From Dipteris shenzhenensis (Eukaryota; Polypodiophyta; Polypodiopsida; Gleicheniales): a stretch of 64,000 nt of DNA. The notes under the pieces are model-generated. The model was not told the origin of the DNA. It made no database searches and was given only the letters and a program-made list of their open reading frames with translations. Positions 11,295-22,461 of the stretch are shown here, one piece after another. The stretch's first letter is position 1. Every line of letters starts with the position of its first letter. Both the position numbers and the translations under genes were made by a program. The stretch lies in NCBI GenBank assembly GCA_047967505.1, contig CM106541.1; one strand, given 5' to 3'.

Positions 11295-12399
11295 TCCCAT
11301 TTGGATGCTTAGAAGACTAGCAAGGTGTTTTTTTGTATGCCCATACGTGATGTGTGGGTAGAAACATGGAAATATGTCTTGTTGACCATGAAAATGGTAC
11401 CAATGGGCATAATAATTTAAAAAATAATTAGACTAGGTGATTTTAAGGCCCATGAAAGGTATCATGGCCGTCGGGTACCATTTGCATTCTTAGAGTGCCA
11501 CCAAGGCATTGTTTAGGGCACATGCGTGATGCATGGTCAAAAACATGGAAATATGTCTTCTTGCCCATGCAAATGGTCCTCGATGGGCATGGTATTTTGT
11601 ATGAAGCTTAAAATAGTATATTATAATCCCTATTCAGAGTCTCATAGACATCGATACCATTTTCTTTCTTAGAATACTGTCGGGGTATTTTTTCCCCTCA
11701 CATGTGTGATGCATGGTCAAAAACAAGGAAACGTGGCTTCTTGGCCATGCAAATGTTACCTAATCGGTATGAAACTTTTAATGAGCCTTAAGTTATTTAT
11801 TTTATTAAAGTATTATTGCCATGGCATCCCATTTTCATGCCTAGAAGACCATCGAGGCACTTTTTCCCCGCACATGCATGATGCATGGTCAAAAACATGG
11901 AAATATGGCTTCTTGACCATACAAATGGTACCCGATGGGCATGATACTATGCAAGTGATCAAAATTATTTATTGTAAGTCCCATTAAAATTATTATGGAC
12001 ATCAGATGCATGGTCAAAAATATGGAAATATGCTTGATGGGAATGATAAGTTCAACATACCTTAACACATGTGAGTTTAACACCCATTCAAAGTATCATG
12101 GCCATCAGGTCCCATTTGCATGCCTAGAAGGCCACTAAGGCATTTTTTAAATGCCCATGCATGATGCATGGTTAAAACATGGAGATATGGCTTCTTGACC
12201 ATGCAAATGGTACCCGATGGGCATGATACTTTGCATAAGAAATAGATTAGGTGATTCAAAGGATTGTGCAATGTTTCATGGCCATTTGGTACCATTTTCA
12301 TGCTTAGAATACCATCGAGGCATTTTTTCCCTGCACAAGCATGATGCATGGTAAAATGGAAATATGGCTTTTAATCCATGCAAATGGTGCCCAATGGGC
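11295..12399 (+). repeat. Degenerate ~180-bp tandem repeat, middle part
   Basis: Continues the array of 4560-5755 on the far side of Copia-1. Marker words at about 11347, 11526, 11706, 11877, 12158 and 12340 give spacings of 179, 180, 171, 281 and 182. The 281 spacing contains one truncated unit (marker near 12001). The last unit is cut by Copia-2 at CCAATGGGC. Confidence 0.8.
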
Positions 12400-12751
12400 T
12401 GTTGAGATATCGAGCTCCACTCGCGATATGCCAGGGTGACCATTGTGCATTTATGTCACCAACTTGTTAGCTACAGATGCGGTTGGTACACCGCCCACGA
12501 ATAATAGCTGGATGACAGCTATCCTTATCTACACTAGTTCGTGGCTCCGTTAGTATGCCACCTTAGTTAGTTGAGTTTGGTTTGAGACCCACATATAGGG
12601 TTCTTCTATTTATTTGTACTAGTGTTCTTTTGGCTTACACAACTAAGAAGAGGAAAACTATTTTCAACCTCCACCTTTGTGTGTATTCCCTCATTGTGCA
12701 TGTGAGAAAGCCGCAAGTGAGACTCCTTCCCTCTCTCCCACTATCTTCACA
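12400..12751 (+). repeat. Copia-2 5' LTR
   Basis: 352 bp, TGTTGAGATATC to CTATCTTCACA, preceded by TSD TGGGC and followed at once by the primer site. Confidence 0.95.
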
Positions 12752-12764
12752 TGGTATCAGAGCC
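12752..12764 (+). other. Copia-2 primer binding site
   Basis: TGGTATCAGAGCC, identical to that of Copia-1 and complementary to initiator methionine tRNA. Confidence 0.9.
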
Positions 12765-14038
12765 TTGTTCGTGGTAAGGAGCTCAAGAAAGCAAACCAAG
12801 TTCGCAGTGTCCTAGTAAGAGGACCAGGGTTGCTTTCCTTTTTCGAGTTTGGGAGCAAATCTCTACAGGTAGCATAGCCGGAAGTGAAAGAGTGCACTGT
12901 CTCAGATTGAGACGCCCTTCGCGGTGTGACAAGAGGGCATTATATGCTGCGGTGACTTTAATTTTCTGATTCGAGGTCATTTCGGGGCCCATTTTGGAGG
13001 CGGAAGTTCTCCGTAGGCACTCAGAAAAAAGCCCTGTTTTTGCTGTGCGACCACTATTCTGCAGGTCGGTGAAAAGTTGCCACAGAAATTGCATCGTATG
13101 TCTGTGCGCAGAGACATTGGGAGCTGCAGATTCATGCTTGTTGCCTGTTGATGCAAAATCGTCACTAGGAAGTGACTGTGTGGTGAGATACCACTTTCGC
13201 CAGTTTTGCAGATCTGCCCGTGTGAGGCAAAAGCTGTGTTTTTTGTAGTGACAGAATATTTTGCAGTGTTCCGTAATGGCATCTGATTCTCTTTCATAGA
13301 TTGTCACTGAAAAGCTTGACAAGAACAACTTCTAGGCATGGAAGTTTAGAATTACAAATTTCTTGATGGGAAAAGGCTACTGGGAGTTCATTACAGGAAA
13401 TGAAGAAGAACCAGTTCTTCCTAATGTTCCCAATCAATAGGAAATGCAGGCATTTAAAGGATGGCATGAGAGAGCCAGGAAAGTTATGTACTGGCTGTCT
13501 ATCAATATTTCAAATTCAATGATTGTGCATATTCAGGATGCAAGTACGCCAAAGGTGGCATGGGATACTTTGGCTGAAATGTACAGCACAAATACACAGG
13601 CCAGGAAAATGCAGCTCAAGCAGAAGCTGCACAATGTGCAGAGAGAAAATATGAGCATCATTGACTACCACATGAAGGTGAAGAAAATTGCGGATGCACT
13701 TGCTTCCATTGGGTGGCCAATGGATGATGACGATTTAGTTGCTGTGACCTTGAATGGTCTAGGAAAGGATTATGCACAGTTTCGGACATCCATTGCCGTC
13801 CGTGAAAAATTTCCTAATTTTGAGGAGTTGATTGCTCTTCTAATTTCTGAAGAGCAGAGAAATGGTGGTGCATCTTCTTCAGGAGGAACCTCAAAAGAAA
13901 CTGTCTTCTACTCAAATGCTAGAAGGGGTAGAGGCAGAGGTAGAGGAGGCCGATCTGGGGGCCGTGGAAGAAATCAGAATATGCAACAAACTCAAGAAAA
14001 CCAGTCCTATGCAGGAGGATGTGGTAACTCTAGAGGCA

Positions 14039-14300
14039 GGGGGAGCCTCGGGGGGGTTAGTCATCATATGTAACCCTGTCACGTGAGTTCAACAGAAGGA
14101 TATTTTTAATATCTAAATTTTACAGAAATTAATTTACATAAGGGAGTTTTTAAAATGATTTTGGGAAAATTTTACAGATTTGTATAGAAAAAGGGTACAT
14201 TTTATTAATGGAAAAATTACAGATAAGGGATTTTACAAATAGGCCTTGAACGCACGTGATATTGAGGGTTTATACATAGTGACCCCCCCGAGGGGGGAGC
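14039..14300. mobile_element. MITE copy 1 in Copia-2 gag, 8-bp TSD
   Basis: The element is 14047-14292 (246 bp). The terminal inverted repeat begins CTCGGGGGGGTTAGTCA and the other end reads AGTGACCCCCCCGAG. Flanks are GGGGGAGC on both sides (14039-14046 and 14293-14300). The unoccupied site in Copia-1 (near 7384-7400) has this octamer once. The interior is AT-rich, repeats AAATTTACAGA and has no coding capacity. Confidence 0.93.
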
Positions 14301-16250
14301 CAAAGAGGTCGTGGTGGATGGCAAAGAGGCCAAAATGCAAACAGCAATGTTGAATGCTACTACTGTGGTAAAATGGGGCATATGGCTAAAGACTACTACA
14401 AAAAGCAGAATGACATTATGAATGGAAAATTGCAGCAAGGCAATTATGCATCCTCTAGTAGACAGGGTGATGACAGAAATGAACATTTGTTTATGGTACA
14501 GCATATGACAAATTCTGTGACAAGTGCAGAAGAAAGAAATGATGTGTGGTATGTTGACTCAGGTGCATCAAACCACATGACAGGTCATGCTGAATGGATG
14601 AAGGATGCAAGGAAAATGGAAAAACCAGGATTTGTGGAGATTGGTGATGATACTGCACATCCTATTGTGCAGATTGGCAAAATTCCTTTGTCTACGCAGG
14701 ATGGGAAAAAGAAATACGTGTTTGATGTATTTCATGTCCCGAACATCACCAAGAACCTAGTTTCTGTTGGTCAAATGGTTGAGCAAGGCTTGCAGGTCAG
14801 ATTCAATCCTCATGGATGTTTTGTTGAAGATATGAAAAATAATGGTCGCTTGATAGCAAAAGGAAAGAAGAAAGGCAGGATGTTTACACTAGATGCGGAC
14901 ATGCCTGAATTGAGTGCAGCAATGTTTGCACATGGGACCGGTGTACTTGCAGATATTGATATCTGGCATAAACGCATTGGTCATGTTAATGTACAGCGAC
15001 TTAAATCAATGCAGGCCCAAAATATTGTTGCAGGATTGCCTAAATTCAAGGTTGCAGAAATGCACAAGGTGTGTGAAGCCTGTCAATTTGGAAAACAGGC
15101 AAGGAAACCATTTCCTAAGCATGTTCAAGAGAGTAAAAAGCCATTGGAATTAATCCACTCTGATGTGTGGACTACTAAAGCTGCATCTATTGGAGGCTAT
15201 CACTATTTTGTCACATTTATTGATGACTTCAGCAGAAAACTTTGGGTGTATTTTATGAAAAAGAAAAGTGAAGTGTTTGGGCACTTCAAAGCTTTTAAAG
15301 CTATGGTTGAAAAATAAAGAGGCCTGCAAATAAAATGCCTAAGGTCAGATGGAGGGGGAGAGTACCTCTCAAATGAGTTTGCAAGGTTCTTGCAGGAGCA
15401 TGGAATAAAGCGGCAATATTCATGCAGTCATACCCCACAGCAAAATGGAATTGCAAAAAGGAAAAACAGGCATATTGGAGAGGTATCTCGGGCTATGCTA
15501 AATGAAAAAGATCTACCAGATTATTATTGGGCTGAAGCAGTTGCTACAGTAGTTTATATAATGAGCAAGACTCCCACTGCAGCAATACATGGCATGACGC
15601 CAAAGGAGATGTATACTGGTAGGAAACCAGATATTTCTCATTTGAAAATTTTTGGTTGCATTGCCTTTGTCCATGTGCCAGATGAGTTGAGGTCCAAGTT
15701 GGATCCAAAGGCTGAGAAGTGCGTCTTTATTGGTTATTCTCTGTAGTAGCCTAGGGTATAGATGCTATAACCCTTCTACACATAAGTTCACAGTGAGCAG
15801 AGATGTTGTTTTTGATGAGATGAGCAGCTGGTATAAACCAGTAAATGTGATGATTGATGTAGATGCACAAAATGGTGATGCTGCACAGAATTCACAGCAA
15901 CAATCACAAAACATCAGTGGACCTAGAGTGTCCTCTAGCAGTGGTTCACATACTTCGCCATGGAGAGGTAGATTGAGATCAGGAGAATCTCCTCAAAGCA
16001 ATGCAGAGAGTGGTATGCAGGTATCACGAAAAGGAAAAGAGAAGGTAGATCAGCCCATGTTTGATGTGAATGCAGGTCACTCTTGTGTGGATGGTGAATC
16101 CAGTGGCTCAGAACAGAGCATTGATGATGAGTTGGGTATTCCCTCTGTTGTCACACCTGGAGTAAGGAAGACCAGGGATGTTTTGAGAGCACCTAGAAGT
16201 GAGCCTATTTTGCACAGGTCTACCAGGGTCAGGTATCCTGTGGATAGGCT

Positions 16251-16513
16251 GAAATATGCTCGGGGGGGTCGCTCATCATATGTAACCCTAGCATGTGAGT
16301 TCAACAAAAGGATATTTTTTATTTCTAAAATTTACAGAAATAAATATACATAACGGACTATTTAAAATAGTTTTGGAAAAAATTTACAGATTTGTATAGA
16401 AAAGGGGTACATTTTATTAATGAAAAAATTTATAGATAAGGGATTTTAAATATAGGCCTCGAATGCACGTGATATAGAGGGTTTATACATAGTGACCCCC
16501 CTGAGGAAATATG
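16251..16513. mobile_element. MITE copy 2 in Copia-2 pol, 8-bp TSD
   Basis: The element is 16259-16505 (247 bp), starting CTCGGGGGGGTCGCTCA and ending AGTGACCCCCCTGAG. The octamer GAAATATG flanks both ends and occurs once at the empty site in Copia-1 (GGCTGAAATATGATGG, near 9330-9345). Confidence 0.95.
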
Positions 16514-18113
16514 ATAAAATTTACAGCCATTCACTATGCCTATATGGTCAAGGTGATACAGGAACCAGAACCCACTTCTTTTGAGCAAGCCATGGGAAAT
16601 GAAAAATGGAAGAAAGCCATGGACGAAGAAATGGATGCCTTGGATGCAAATGCTACATGGGAATTGGTGCCTTTGCCTAAAGACAAGAATGCAATTGGCT
16701 GTAAGAGGGTTTATAAGATCAACCACAATGCAGATGGTTCTGTGAATAGATACAAGGCAAGATTAGTTGTCAAGGGGTATGCACAAACATATGGCATTGA
16801 TTATGAAGAAACTTTCAGCCCGGTTGCAAGGATGGCAACCGTAAGAGCAGCCATTGCTATGGCCGCATCAAAGGGATGGTCTTTACATCAGATGGATGTA
16901 AAGAATGCCTTCTTGCATGGTGATTTGCAAGAAGAGGTCTTTATGGAGCAGTCAGCAGGTTATGTTCATGCTATTCATCCTGAGTTTGTTTGCAGGTTTA
17001 AGAAAGCCTTGTATGGCTTGAAGCAAGCACCTAGAGCATGGTCTGACAAGATAGGACAGTATCTTGTCACTATTGGCTTTCAGATTTCCAAGGCAGATTT
17101 CTCACTCTATGTGAGAAAAACTGAGAAAGGGATTATGGAGGGATTATGCTGCTTGTCATTTATGTTGATGATTTGATCATCACAGGTGATAGTGATGAAG
17201 ATATCCTTCATGTGAAAATGCTATTGAGGTAGAAGTTTGAGATGAAGGATTTGGGAGAGTTGTGTTATTTCTTGGGCATTGAGGTGATTAGATCACCAAG
17301 TGGGATATAGCTCTTGCAGAGGCAGTATGGACTGGACATGCTGTCCAAATATGGGATGACAGGCTGTAAGCCTATTTCAGTTCCTTTGGAGCAGAATGTG
17401 AAGCTGAGCGCAGATGCAGGTGGGCTTCTAGAAGACCCTACTATGTACAAACACATAGTAGGAAGTTTGATTTACATGACTATTACCAGGCCAGATTTGA
17501 GCTATGTTGTTGGGTTGGTAAGTCAGTTTATGCAGGCTCCAAGGAAACCGCATTTGGATGTGGCTAGACGCATACTCAGGTATGTGAAGTCCACATTGCA
17601 GTATGGACTATTTTATGAGGCTGGGGTTCAGATACAGTTGCATGGATACACTGATGCTGATTGGGCTGGTAGTATTTCTGATAGACGATCTACCAGTGGA
17701 TATGTGTTCTCTTTTGGGAGTGCTACAGTCACTTGGAGCAGCAAGAAATAGCCTACAGTTGCCTTGTCGAGCATAGAGGCTGAGTACAGGGGTGCAGCAA
17801 TGGCTGCATGTGAGGTAGCTTGGTTGCATAAGCTACTCTATGATATGCATCAGTCTACAGATGGGCCAGTTGTCATTTATTGTGACAACATGAGCAGCAT
17901 ACACTTGGCAAAGAACCCAGTCTTTCATGCTAGAACAAAGCACATTGAGGTGCATTATCACTATGTGCGGGAGAAGGTTTTACTAGGTCTTATTGATCTA
18001 GTTTATGTCAGCACAGAGGATCAGGTAGCTGACATATTCATGAAAGCATTGGGCGCAGAGAAGCTGCGCAAGTTCAGAGACCTGCTTGGTGTGCAGGAAT
18101 TGGGATTGAGCTC

Positions 18114-18122
18114 GAGGGGGAG
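18114..18122 (+). other. Copia-2 polypurine tract
   Basis: GAGGGGGAG directly before the 3' LTR, identical to Copia-1. Confidence 0.85.
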
Positions 18123-18474
18123 TGTTGACATATCGAGCTCCACTCGCGATATGCTAGGGTGACCGTTGTGCATTTATGTCACCGACTTGTTAGCTACAGA
18201 TGCGGTTGGTACACCGCCCACGAATAATAGCTGGATGACAGCTATCCTTATCTACACTAGTTCGTGGCTCAGTTAGTATGCCACCTTAGTTAGTTGAGTT
18301 TGGTTTGAGACCCACATATAGGGTTCTTCTATTTCTTTGTACTAGTGTTCTTTTGGCTTACACAACTAAGAAGAGGAAAACTGTTTTCAGCCTCTACCTT
18401 TGTGTGTATTCCCCCATTGTGCATGTGAGAAAGCCGCAAGTGAGACTCCTTCCCTCTCTCCCACTATCTTCACA
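18123..18474 (+). repeat. Copia-2 3' LTR
   Basis: 352 bp, TGTTGACATATC to CTATCTTCACA, followed by TSD TGGGC. Confidence 0.95.
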
Positions 18475-18479
18475 TGGGC

Positions 18480-18612
18480 ATGATACTTTGCTTGGGTCTT
18501 AAATTAGGTGAATGTAAAGCATGTGCAACATGGCCATCAAGTCCCATTTTCACGGTTAGAAGACCACCAAGGCATTTGTTTCTAGCACATGTGTGATGTG
18601 TGTGGTGAAAAA
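18480..18612 (+). repeat. Degenerate ~180-bp tandem repeat, last part
   Basis: Resumes in phase after Copia-2 (ATGATACTTTGC) and runs through one more marker word near 18589 before the similarity fades. With the parts at 4560 and 11295 the array would be about 2.4 kb, some 12-13 units, if both Copia elements were removed. Confidence 0.75.
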
Positions 18613-18741
18613 GTGAGACAAACCCTTTAAAAAATGTTTCTTTCCTGCCAAATTTCATCCTCTTTTGCCCATGGATGTTGAGCATGGACATGGAAAATTG
18701 TCATCATAGGCCCACAAAGTCACGATGTAATCAAATCAGGA

Positions 18742-19133
18742 TACAGACCCTAAAGAAATGCTCCTAGAGGTTCAACGCTTCACAATACATTTAATGTTAT
18801 CAGATGTTGAACTCTATCAAGAATTGGAGCAAAGAAAAGCATTAAAATTTTGAGCCCAAATAGAAGAACTTGTAAAATTAATGTATCTCATTATTTATGA
18901 TAATATTGATACTTTATTAGACGCTAATTTCAATGCTAATATCAACCCTATGGTAGATAAAACCATAGTCCCAAATTGCATCACTCTCATTCATCTCTTC
19001 CAACCTTGCACAATCTTCAACCACCTCCGGACCTCGCAAGCACCTCTCCACAACTTCAGAGCACCTCTAGACCTTGCAAGAACCTCTCCTTTGAATTTGT
19101 GTGCTAGGTATGTTTTGTTTGTTTGGTGTTGTC
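18742..19133 (+). pseudogene. Unrecognised decayed reading frame
   Basis: Read in the frame of the ATG at 18881, the stretch from about 18742 gives a hydrophilic, coding-like sequence (for example QRFTIHLMLSDVELYQELEQ and VDKTIVPNCITLIHLFQP) with one TGA near 18852. It then passes into the pyrimidine tract. I do not recognise the product. It could be the end of a captured or transposon gene, or chance. Confidence 0.2.
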
Positions 19134-19494
19134 AAGTTTTCCTTTCCTTTCCCCTTCTCCTCCCCCTACTCTTTTCTTTCCCTTTCCCTTTCCCTTTCCC
19201 TTTCCTTCCCTTTCCTTCCCTTTCCCTTTCCTTCCCTTGCCCTTTCCCTTTATTCTCTCCAATTCTTTTTTCCCCTTCTCCCTTGTCTTTCTCCTTCCCC
19301 TTTTTAGAGTCCTTTCTCCCATTCTTTTTTTCCAATTTCTTCTCTTTTCTCCTTTCCCTTCTCCTTTCTCCTAATCTTTTTTCTCCAATTTCTTCTCTTT
19401 CTCCTTTCCCTTCTCCTTTGTCCCATTCTTTTTTCCAATTTTCCCTCTTTAGTTTTTCCCTTCTCCTTCTCTTTCCCTTCTCCTCTCTTTTTTC
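19134..19494. repeat. Polypyrimidine tract, (TTCCC)n-like
   Basis: About 360 bases of almost pure C and T on the plus strand, with CCCTTT and TTCCC as the commonest words. Long frames here on either strand are low-complexity artefacts. The complementary purine composition appears at 25230-25366. Confidence 0.9.
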
Positions 19495-19802
19495 CTTAAA
19501 TCATTTGCAATGCCATTTGTAATGCCTTAAGCATTTGCAATGACATGGGGTAGGTTGTTTGTATTATTTTCTTCCTTCTAAATGAAGCTTCATCCAAAAA
19601 TCTTTAAACTCTTGAAGCAATAAGCATATATCCTACACCAAAAGGTCACTGAGAGTCTTTGAGGCCAAAAGATTGCATCCATCCATTGCTGAGTGGTTAT
19701 GAGCCTCGTTGAGCAAGAGGATATTTGTACAACTCAATATTGATGATTGTTGATAGTAAGAGAATATTGTACAACTCAGTATTGCTACCAAGCTAGCTTG
19801 CT
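19495..19802. other. Non-coding stretch before family D
   Basis: Contains three copies of a CATTTG(C/T)AATG word (19502-19545) and a duplicated TTGTACAACTCA(A/G)TATTG near 19727 and 19769. No gene or element recognised. Confidence 0.35.
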
Positions 19803-20168
19803 GCATTTGAATTTTTTGGGGAGCCAATGGAGGAGATGATGGAGAGGCCAAGGACTCTGCACATTGCCAGGACTCCGATTATGGTCCCCCCAATAAGACA
19901 AGAGTACTTTGCTATGAAAATCATGAGCGCTTCATCGACATCTAGGGGGAATCGATATAGCACAGCCATATAGAGGCTACAGTTATGCATGCCATCCAAG
20001 CTCTAGAGTGACATGCAGATGTAGGGGGAATTGACTGACGGAAAGAAGGGATTCCACAAGAGCCAGCCTTTCAACTCCTACAAAGTGCAACACAATCACC
20101 TTATACAAGAAGGCAGACAAGATTGGGATCACATTGCATCGAGGGGTAGTAGTAGTTGCAATAGGCAT
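19803..20168 (-). pseudogene. Unrecognised repeated ORF in D1, frameshifted
   Basis: From the ATG at 20168 the minus strand encodes MPIATTTTPRCNVIPILSA and continues with hydrophobic, membrane-like segments (IPILSAFLYKVIVLH; LIGGTIIGVLAMCRVLGLSI). A four-base insertion relative to D2, near 20010, shifts the frame; without it the product would run about 120 residues to the end of the repeat. I do not recognise the family. A TATA word lies about 195 bases upstream in both copies, suggesting this was once a transcribed gene of the element or a captured exon. Confidence 0.35.
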
Positions 20169-20361
20169 GGTGAAGATGAGTGGGTGAGCAATGGAGCAGA
20201 TGAATAAGGGAGCAGATGAGTGATGAGAGTTGGAGGAGGGAGCGTGGAGAAAAGTACAGCCGGGGCGGAAGAGAGCTGAAGGAGGGTGAGTGGAGAAAAG
20301 TAGCAGAGCAGGGGTGAATGAGAGCAACATAGCAAAATGCCAAATGCCAAATACCAGGGAC

Positions 20362-20371
20362 CTTATATATT
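20362..20371 (-). promoter_or_regulatory. TATA word upstream of the D1 ORF
   Basis: On the minus strand, TATATAAGGTCC, conserved in D2 (51504-51515) at the same distance from the ORF start. Downstream comes a repeated GGCATTTGGCATTT word and then CT-rich leader-like sequence. Confidence 0.4.
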
Positions 20372-20834
20372 AATAGTTCGAGCCACGATGGTGTGGCTGG
20401 ATGCTGGGAGGCTAGGTGTTCCATTTAAATAATCATGACTACCATCTTAATTAGCCAAAATCTGAGGGTGGTTGCATCCAAATAATTCATGAGCCATTTT
20501 TAAGCAAAGTAGTGAAATGCCAAATGCCACAGACCTTATCTTAATCAAAGTTTGAGCCAGCGTGGATCATCTTCTTCTTCTCCCTTTTGACCTAGAGGCT
20601 GGTGTGCCATCCAAATAATCATGAGACATTCTAAATCACCACCTTAATTAACCAAAATGCAAGGAGGGTTCCATGCAAATTTAATCATGAGATATATTAA
20701 TTGTAGCCCACTTTGGTCGTTAGTAATGAACTGCCAACCTGATGGAATCTTAGGCACCACCATAGATGCCACCGATGGTAGTGGAAATTAATTTTGATGT
20801 GGCTAGTAATCATGAAGTAGATGCCACCATCTTG

Positions 20835-21030
20835 GTAATTAACGGGTAATTAACTGGTAATTATCTACACTCTACTGAGCATGCAAGATCGATAGTGATA
20901 ACTATCTACAGATGTTATCGTCTTGGTAATTAACTAGTATTTAACTAGTAATTAACCATGGTAATTAACTACAATATATTGATCATGTAAGCCCAGTCAC
21001 TGGTAATTAACTACACTCTACACTACAGTG
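20835..21030. repeat. AT-rich palindromic repeat words in D1
   Basis: Repeated GGTAATTAACTAGTAATTAA and GGTAATTAACTACACTCTAC words alternate with ATGCAAG(A/C)CC. Several are near-palindromic around TTAATTAA or ACTAGT. The same set recurs in D2 at about 51955-52165. Confidence 0.6.
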
Positions 21031-21472
21031 TCTGGTAATTAACTACCAGCCCAATGGAATCTTAGCCACCATAAATGTGGCTAATGACAACCACCACCAC
21101 CGGGCAATAATTACCACAAACGTAAATCATGAAGCCTAATCACCTCTAATCACTCATTACCATGTAAGCCTAGTGACTGGTATTTAACTGCACTCTACTC
21201 ATCATGCTTGCAAGCCCGATGGTGGTAACTAGCAAGTGAGTACTTGCGGGCCACTACAGTGGTTGGTTGGTAATTAACTACCATCCTGATGGAATCTTAG
21301 CTGCAACCACAGATGTGGTTGGTAATTGTAGATGCCACCACTGATGTCCACCACCAACAAAATGATGACAATAATTACCACATATGTAAATCATGAAACC
21401 TAATCACCTCTAATCACTCATTACCATGCAAGGTAGTACTACTACCTTGAATTAATCAAAATTTGGGCCAAC

Positions 21473-21790
21473 CACCATGGTGGCACTCACCTTGAAAATT
21501 CCTTGTAGTGCGGCTACAAACTTAGGCCTCTGCTATTCCATTCCCTTCACTGTTTTGTCTTTTGTCCCTCTCGACTATTTCTTTCTCCCTTGCACTCAGA
21601 CAGTAGACTTAAGCCTCCACTATTCCATTGCCTTCATTGTTTTTGCTTCTATCCCTCTCGACCGTTTCTTTCTCCCTTGCACTCTTCCTACAACTTCTAT
21701 CCCCTCTCATAATGGATTTCCTTGGACACATTGAGCTCCAGAACGTGTTTGCACAATTTGAATTCTCCTCACATAATCTTTTGTCCCCCC
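21473..21790. other. Spacer with an 87-bp tandem duplication
   Basis: 21521-21607 and 21608-21694 are two diverged copies (CTTAGGCCTC and CTTAAGCCTC starts, each holding CTCTCGAC and TTTCTTTCTCCCTTGCACTC). No gene is recognised. It ends in a C run just before the candidate left end of the CACTA-like element. Confidence 0.55.
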
Positions 21791-21814
21791 CACAATAAGA
21801 CAAACCACCTACAG

Positions 21815-22110
21815 ACGCGCACACAGACGCGTTTACTCAACTAAAAAGAAAACTTACGGGTGCGTCTATTTGCATGTCTATTTGCACGTCTAGAGACCAG
21901 CATCTAATGACACGTCTATATAGCAGAGAGATGCACGTATAGACGTGCATATAGATGCGTAAATAGATGCTCTGCTAGAAAATTTTAAAAACAGACAGAC
22001 GCATCGTTAAACATGTGTATAGACACTTTTATAGATGTGCAAATAGACGCTCCTCGAATAGACAGACGCATTTATAGACGGTTTGATAGACGTGCTACAT
22101 AATATTTTTT
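21815..22110. repeat. Left subterminal motif cluster of the CACTA-like element
   Basis: About twenty occurrences of TAGACG(C/T) or TAGATG(C/T) and their complements (CGTCTAT), such as ATAGACGTGC, ATAGATGCGT and GACGCATTTATAGACG, in both orientations and often about 10-20 bases apart. CACTA elements carry arrays of short binding sites for their own protein in this position. Confidence 0.7.
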
Positions 22111-22366
22111 AAATTTATAGAATGCTGTATGTGTTGTGTATGCTATGTAGTTACAGGAATCCCATTTCCACATTGTGTAATTCAATTCTTACAGCCAACC
22201 GCATTTTAATTAGCACTCTTGCAAGCACGTCTATAGCCGACAATTACAATTCCAAATAAAATAGTACAACTCCAAAACGTTTAGTTCACAAGTCATTAAT
22301 TGATAGAACGTTACACAAGAAAATTGAAAGCTCAAAAATTGCTTGTATGTACATATAGCACGAAGC

Positions 22367-22446
22367 TAAGCCACGTCTTGTGGCTTCAAGTACCAAAAAT
22401 AAGAGCAGTGTATATACAAGAGGCACAAAGCCACGCCAGTGGCTTT
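22367..22446 (+). repeat. Two small repeated hairpins
   Basis: AAGCCACG..TGGCTT occurs at 22367-22386 and again at 22428-22446, about 61 bases apart within a diverged tandem duplication (TAGCACGAAGC, AGGCACAAAGC). Each can form a short stem of six pairs. Possible terminator or processing signals downstream of the minus-strand gene, but this is only a guess. Confidence 0.4.
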
Positions 22447-22461
22447 AAGTACAAAAAAGAG

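Larger units (their letters stand above)
13276..18162 (+). pseudogene. Copia-2 gag-pol, heavily broken and interrupted by two MITEs
   Basis: Start is the ATG at 13276. Stops absent from Copia-1 are at 13297, 13333, 13438, 17230, 17308 and 17749 (all CAG to TAG), 15315 (GAA to TAA) and a damaged stretch near 15744. MITE-1 splits the Gly/Arg-rich end of gag; the CCHC knuckle after it has lost its last cysteine (now tyrosine). The protease motif DSGA is intact (near 14560). The integrase glutamate is replaced by lysine (IAKRKN, where Copia-1 has IAERKN). MITE-2 lies between integrase and reverse transcriptase. An 11-bp tandem duplication near 17137 shifts the frame just before YVDD. RNase H survives in two pieces (17314-17751 and 17764-18162). 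Copia-1 and Copia-2 are each broken at different places, so neither is derived from the other in its present state. Confidence 0.92.
12395..18479 (+). mobile_element. Copia-2: second copy of the same Copia family, carrying two MITEs
   Basis: The element is 12400-18474 (6,075 bp) flanked by TGGGC at 12395-12399 and 18475-18479. Excision restores CCAATGGGCATGATAC, a standard piece of the ~180-bp unit. It is closely similar to Copia-1 along its whole length. Without the two MITEs and their duplications (about 509 bp) it would be about 5.57 kb, like Copia-1. Its LTRs differ from each other by about nine substitutions, so the two Copia insertions are of similar age. Confidence 0.95.
19803..21472. 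repeat. Dispersed repeat family D, copy D1
   Basis: Matches 50948-52602 over its whole length in the same orientation, starting at TTGAATTTTTTGGGGAGCC and ending near AATTTGGGCC. It holds a minus-strand reading frame with an upstream TATA word (19803-20371), then a long AT-rich part rich in GGTAATTAACTA words. Copy D2 abuts a broken family B, so D may be the mobile unit. No terminal repeats were found. Confidence 0.75.

Noticed and set aside
14373-15317. Separate gene starting at the ATG 14373
   Set aside because: It is the zinc-knuckle-to-integrase part of Copia-2 gag-pol, opened artificially by MITE-1.
19104-19522. Five overlapping frames on both strands over the polypyrimidine tract
   Set aside because: Low-complexity sequence has few stops in any frame; no real domain.
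21500-21514. CCTTGTAGTG as a CACTA right end
   Set aside because: No partner CACTACAAGG end to its left, no TSD, and it lies outside the motif clusters.
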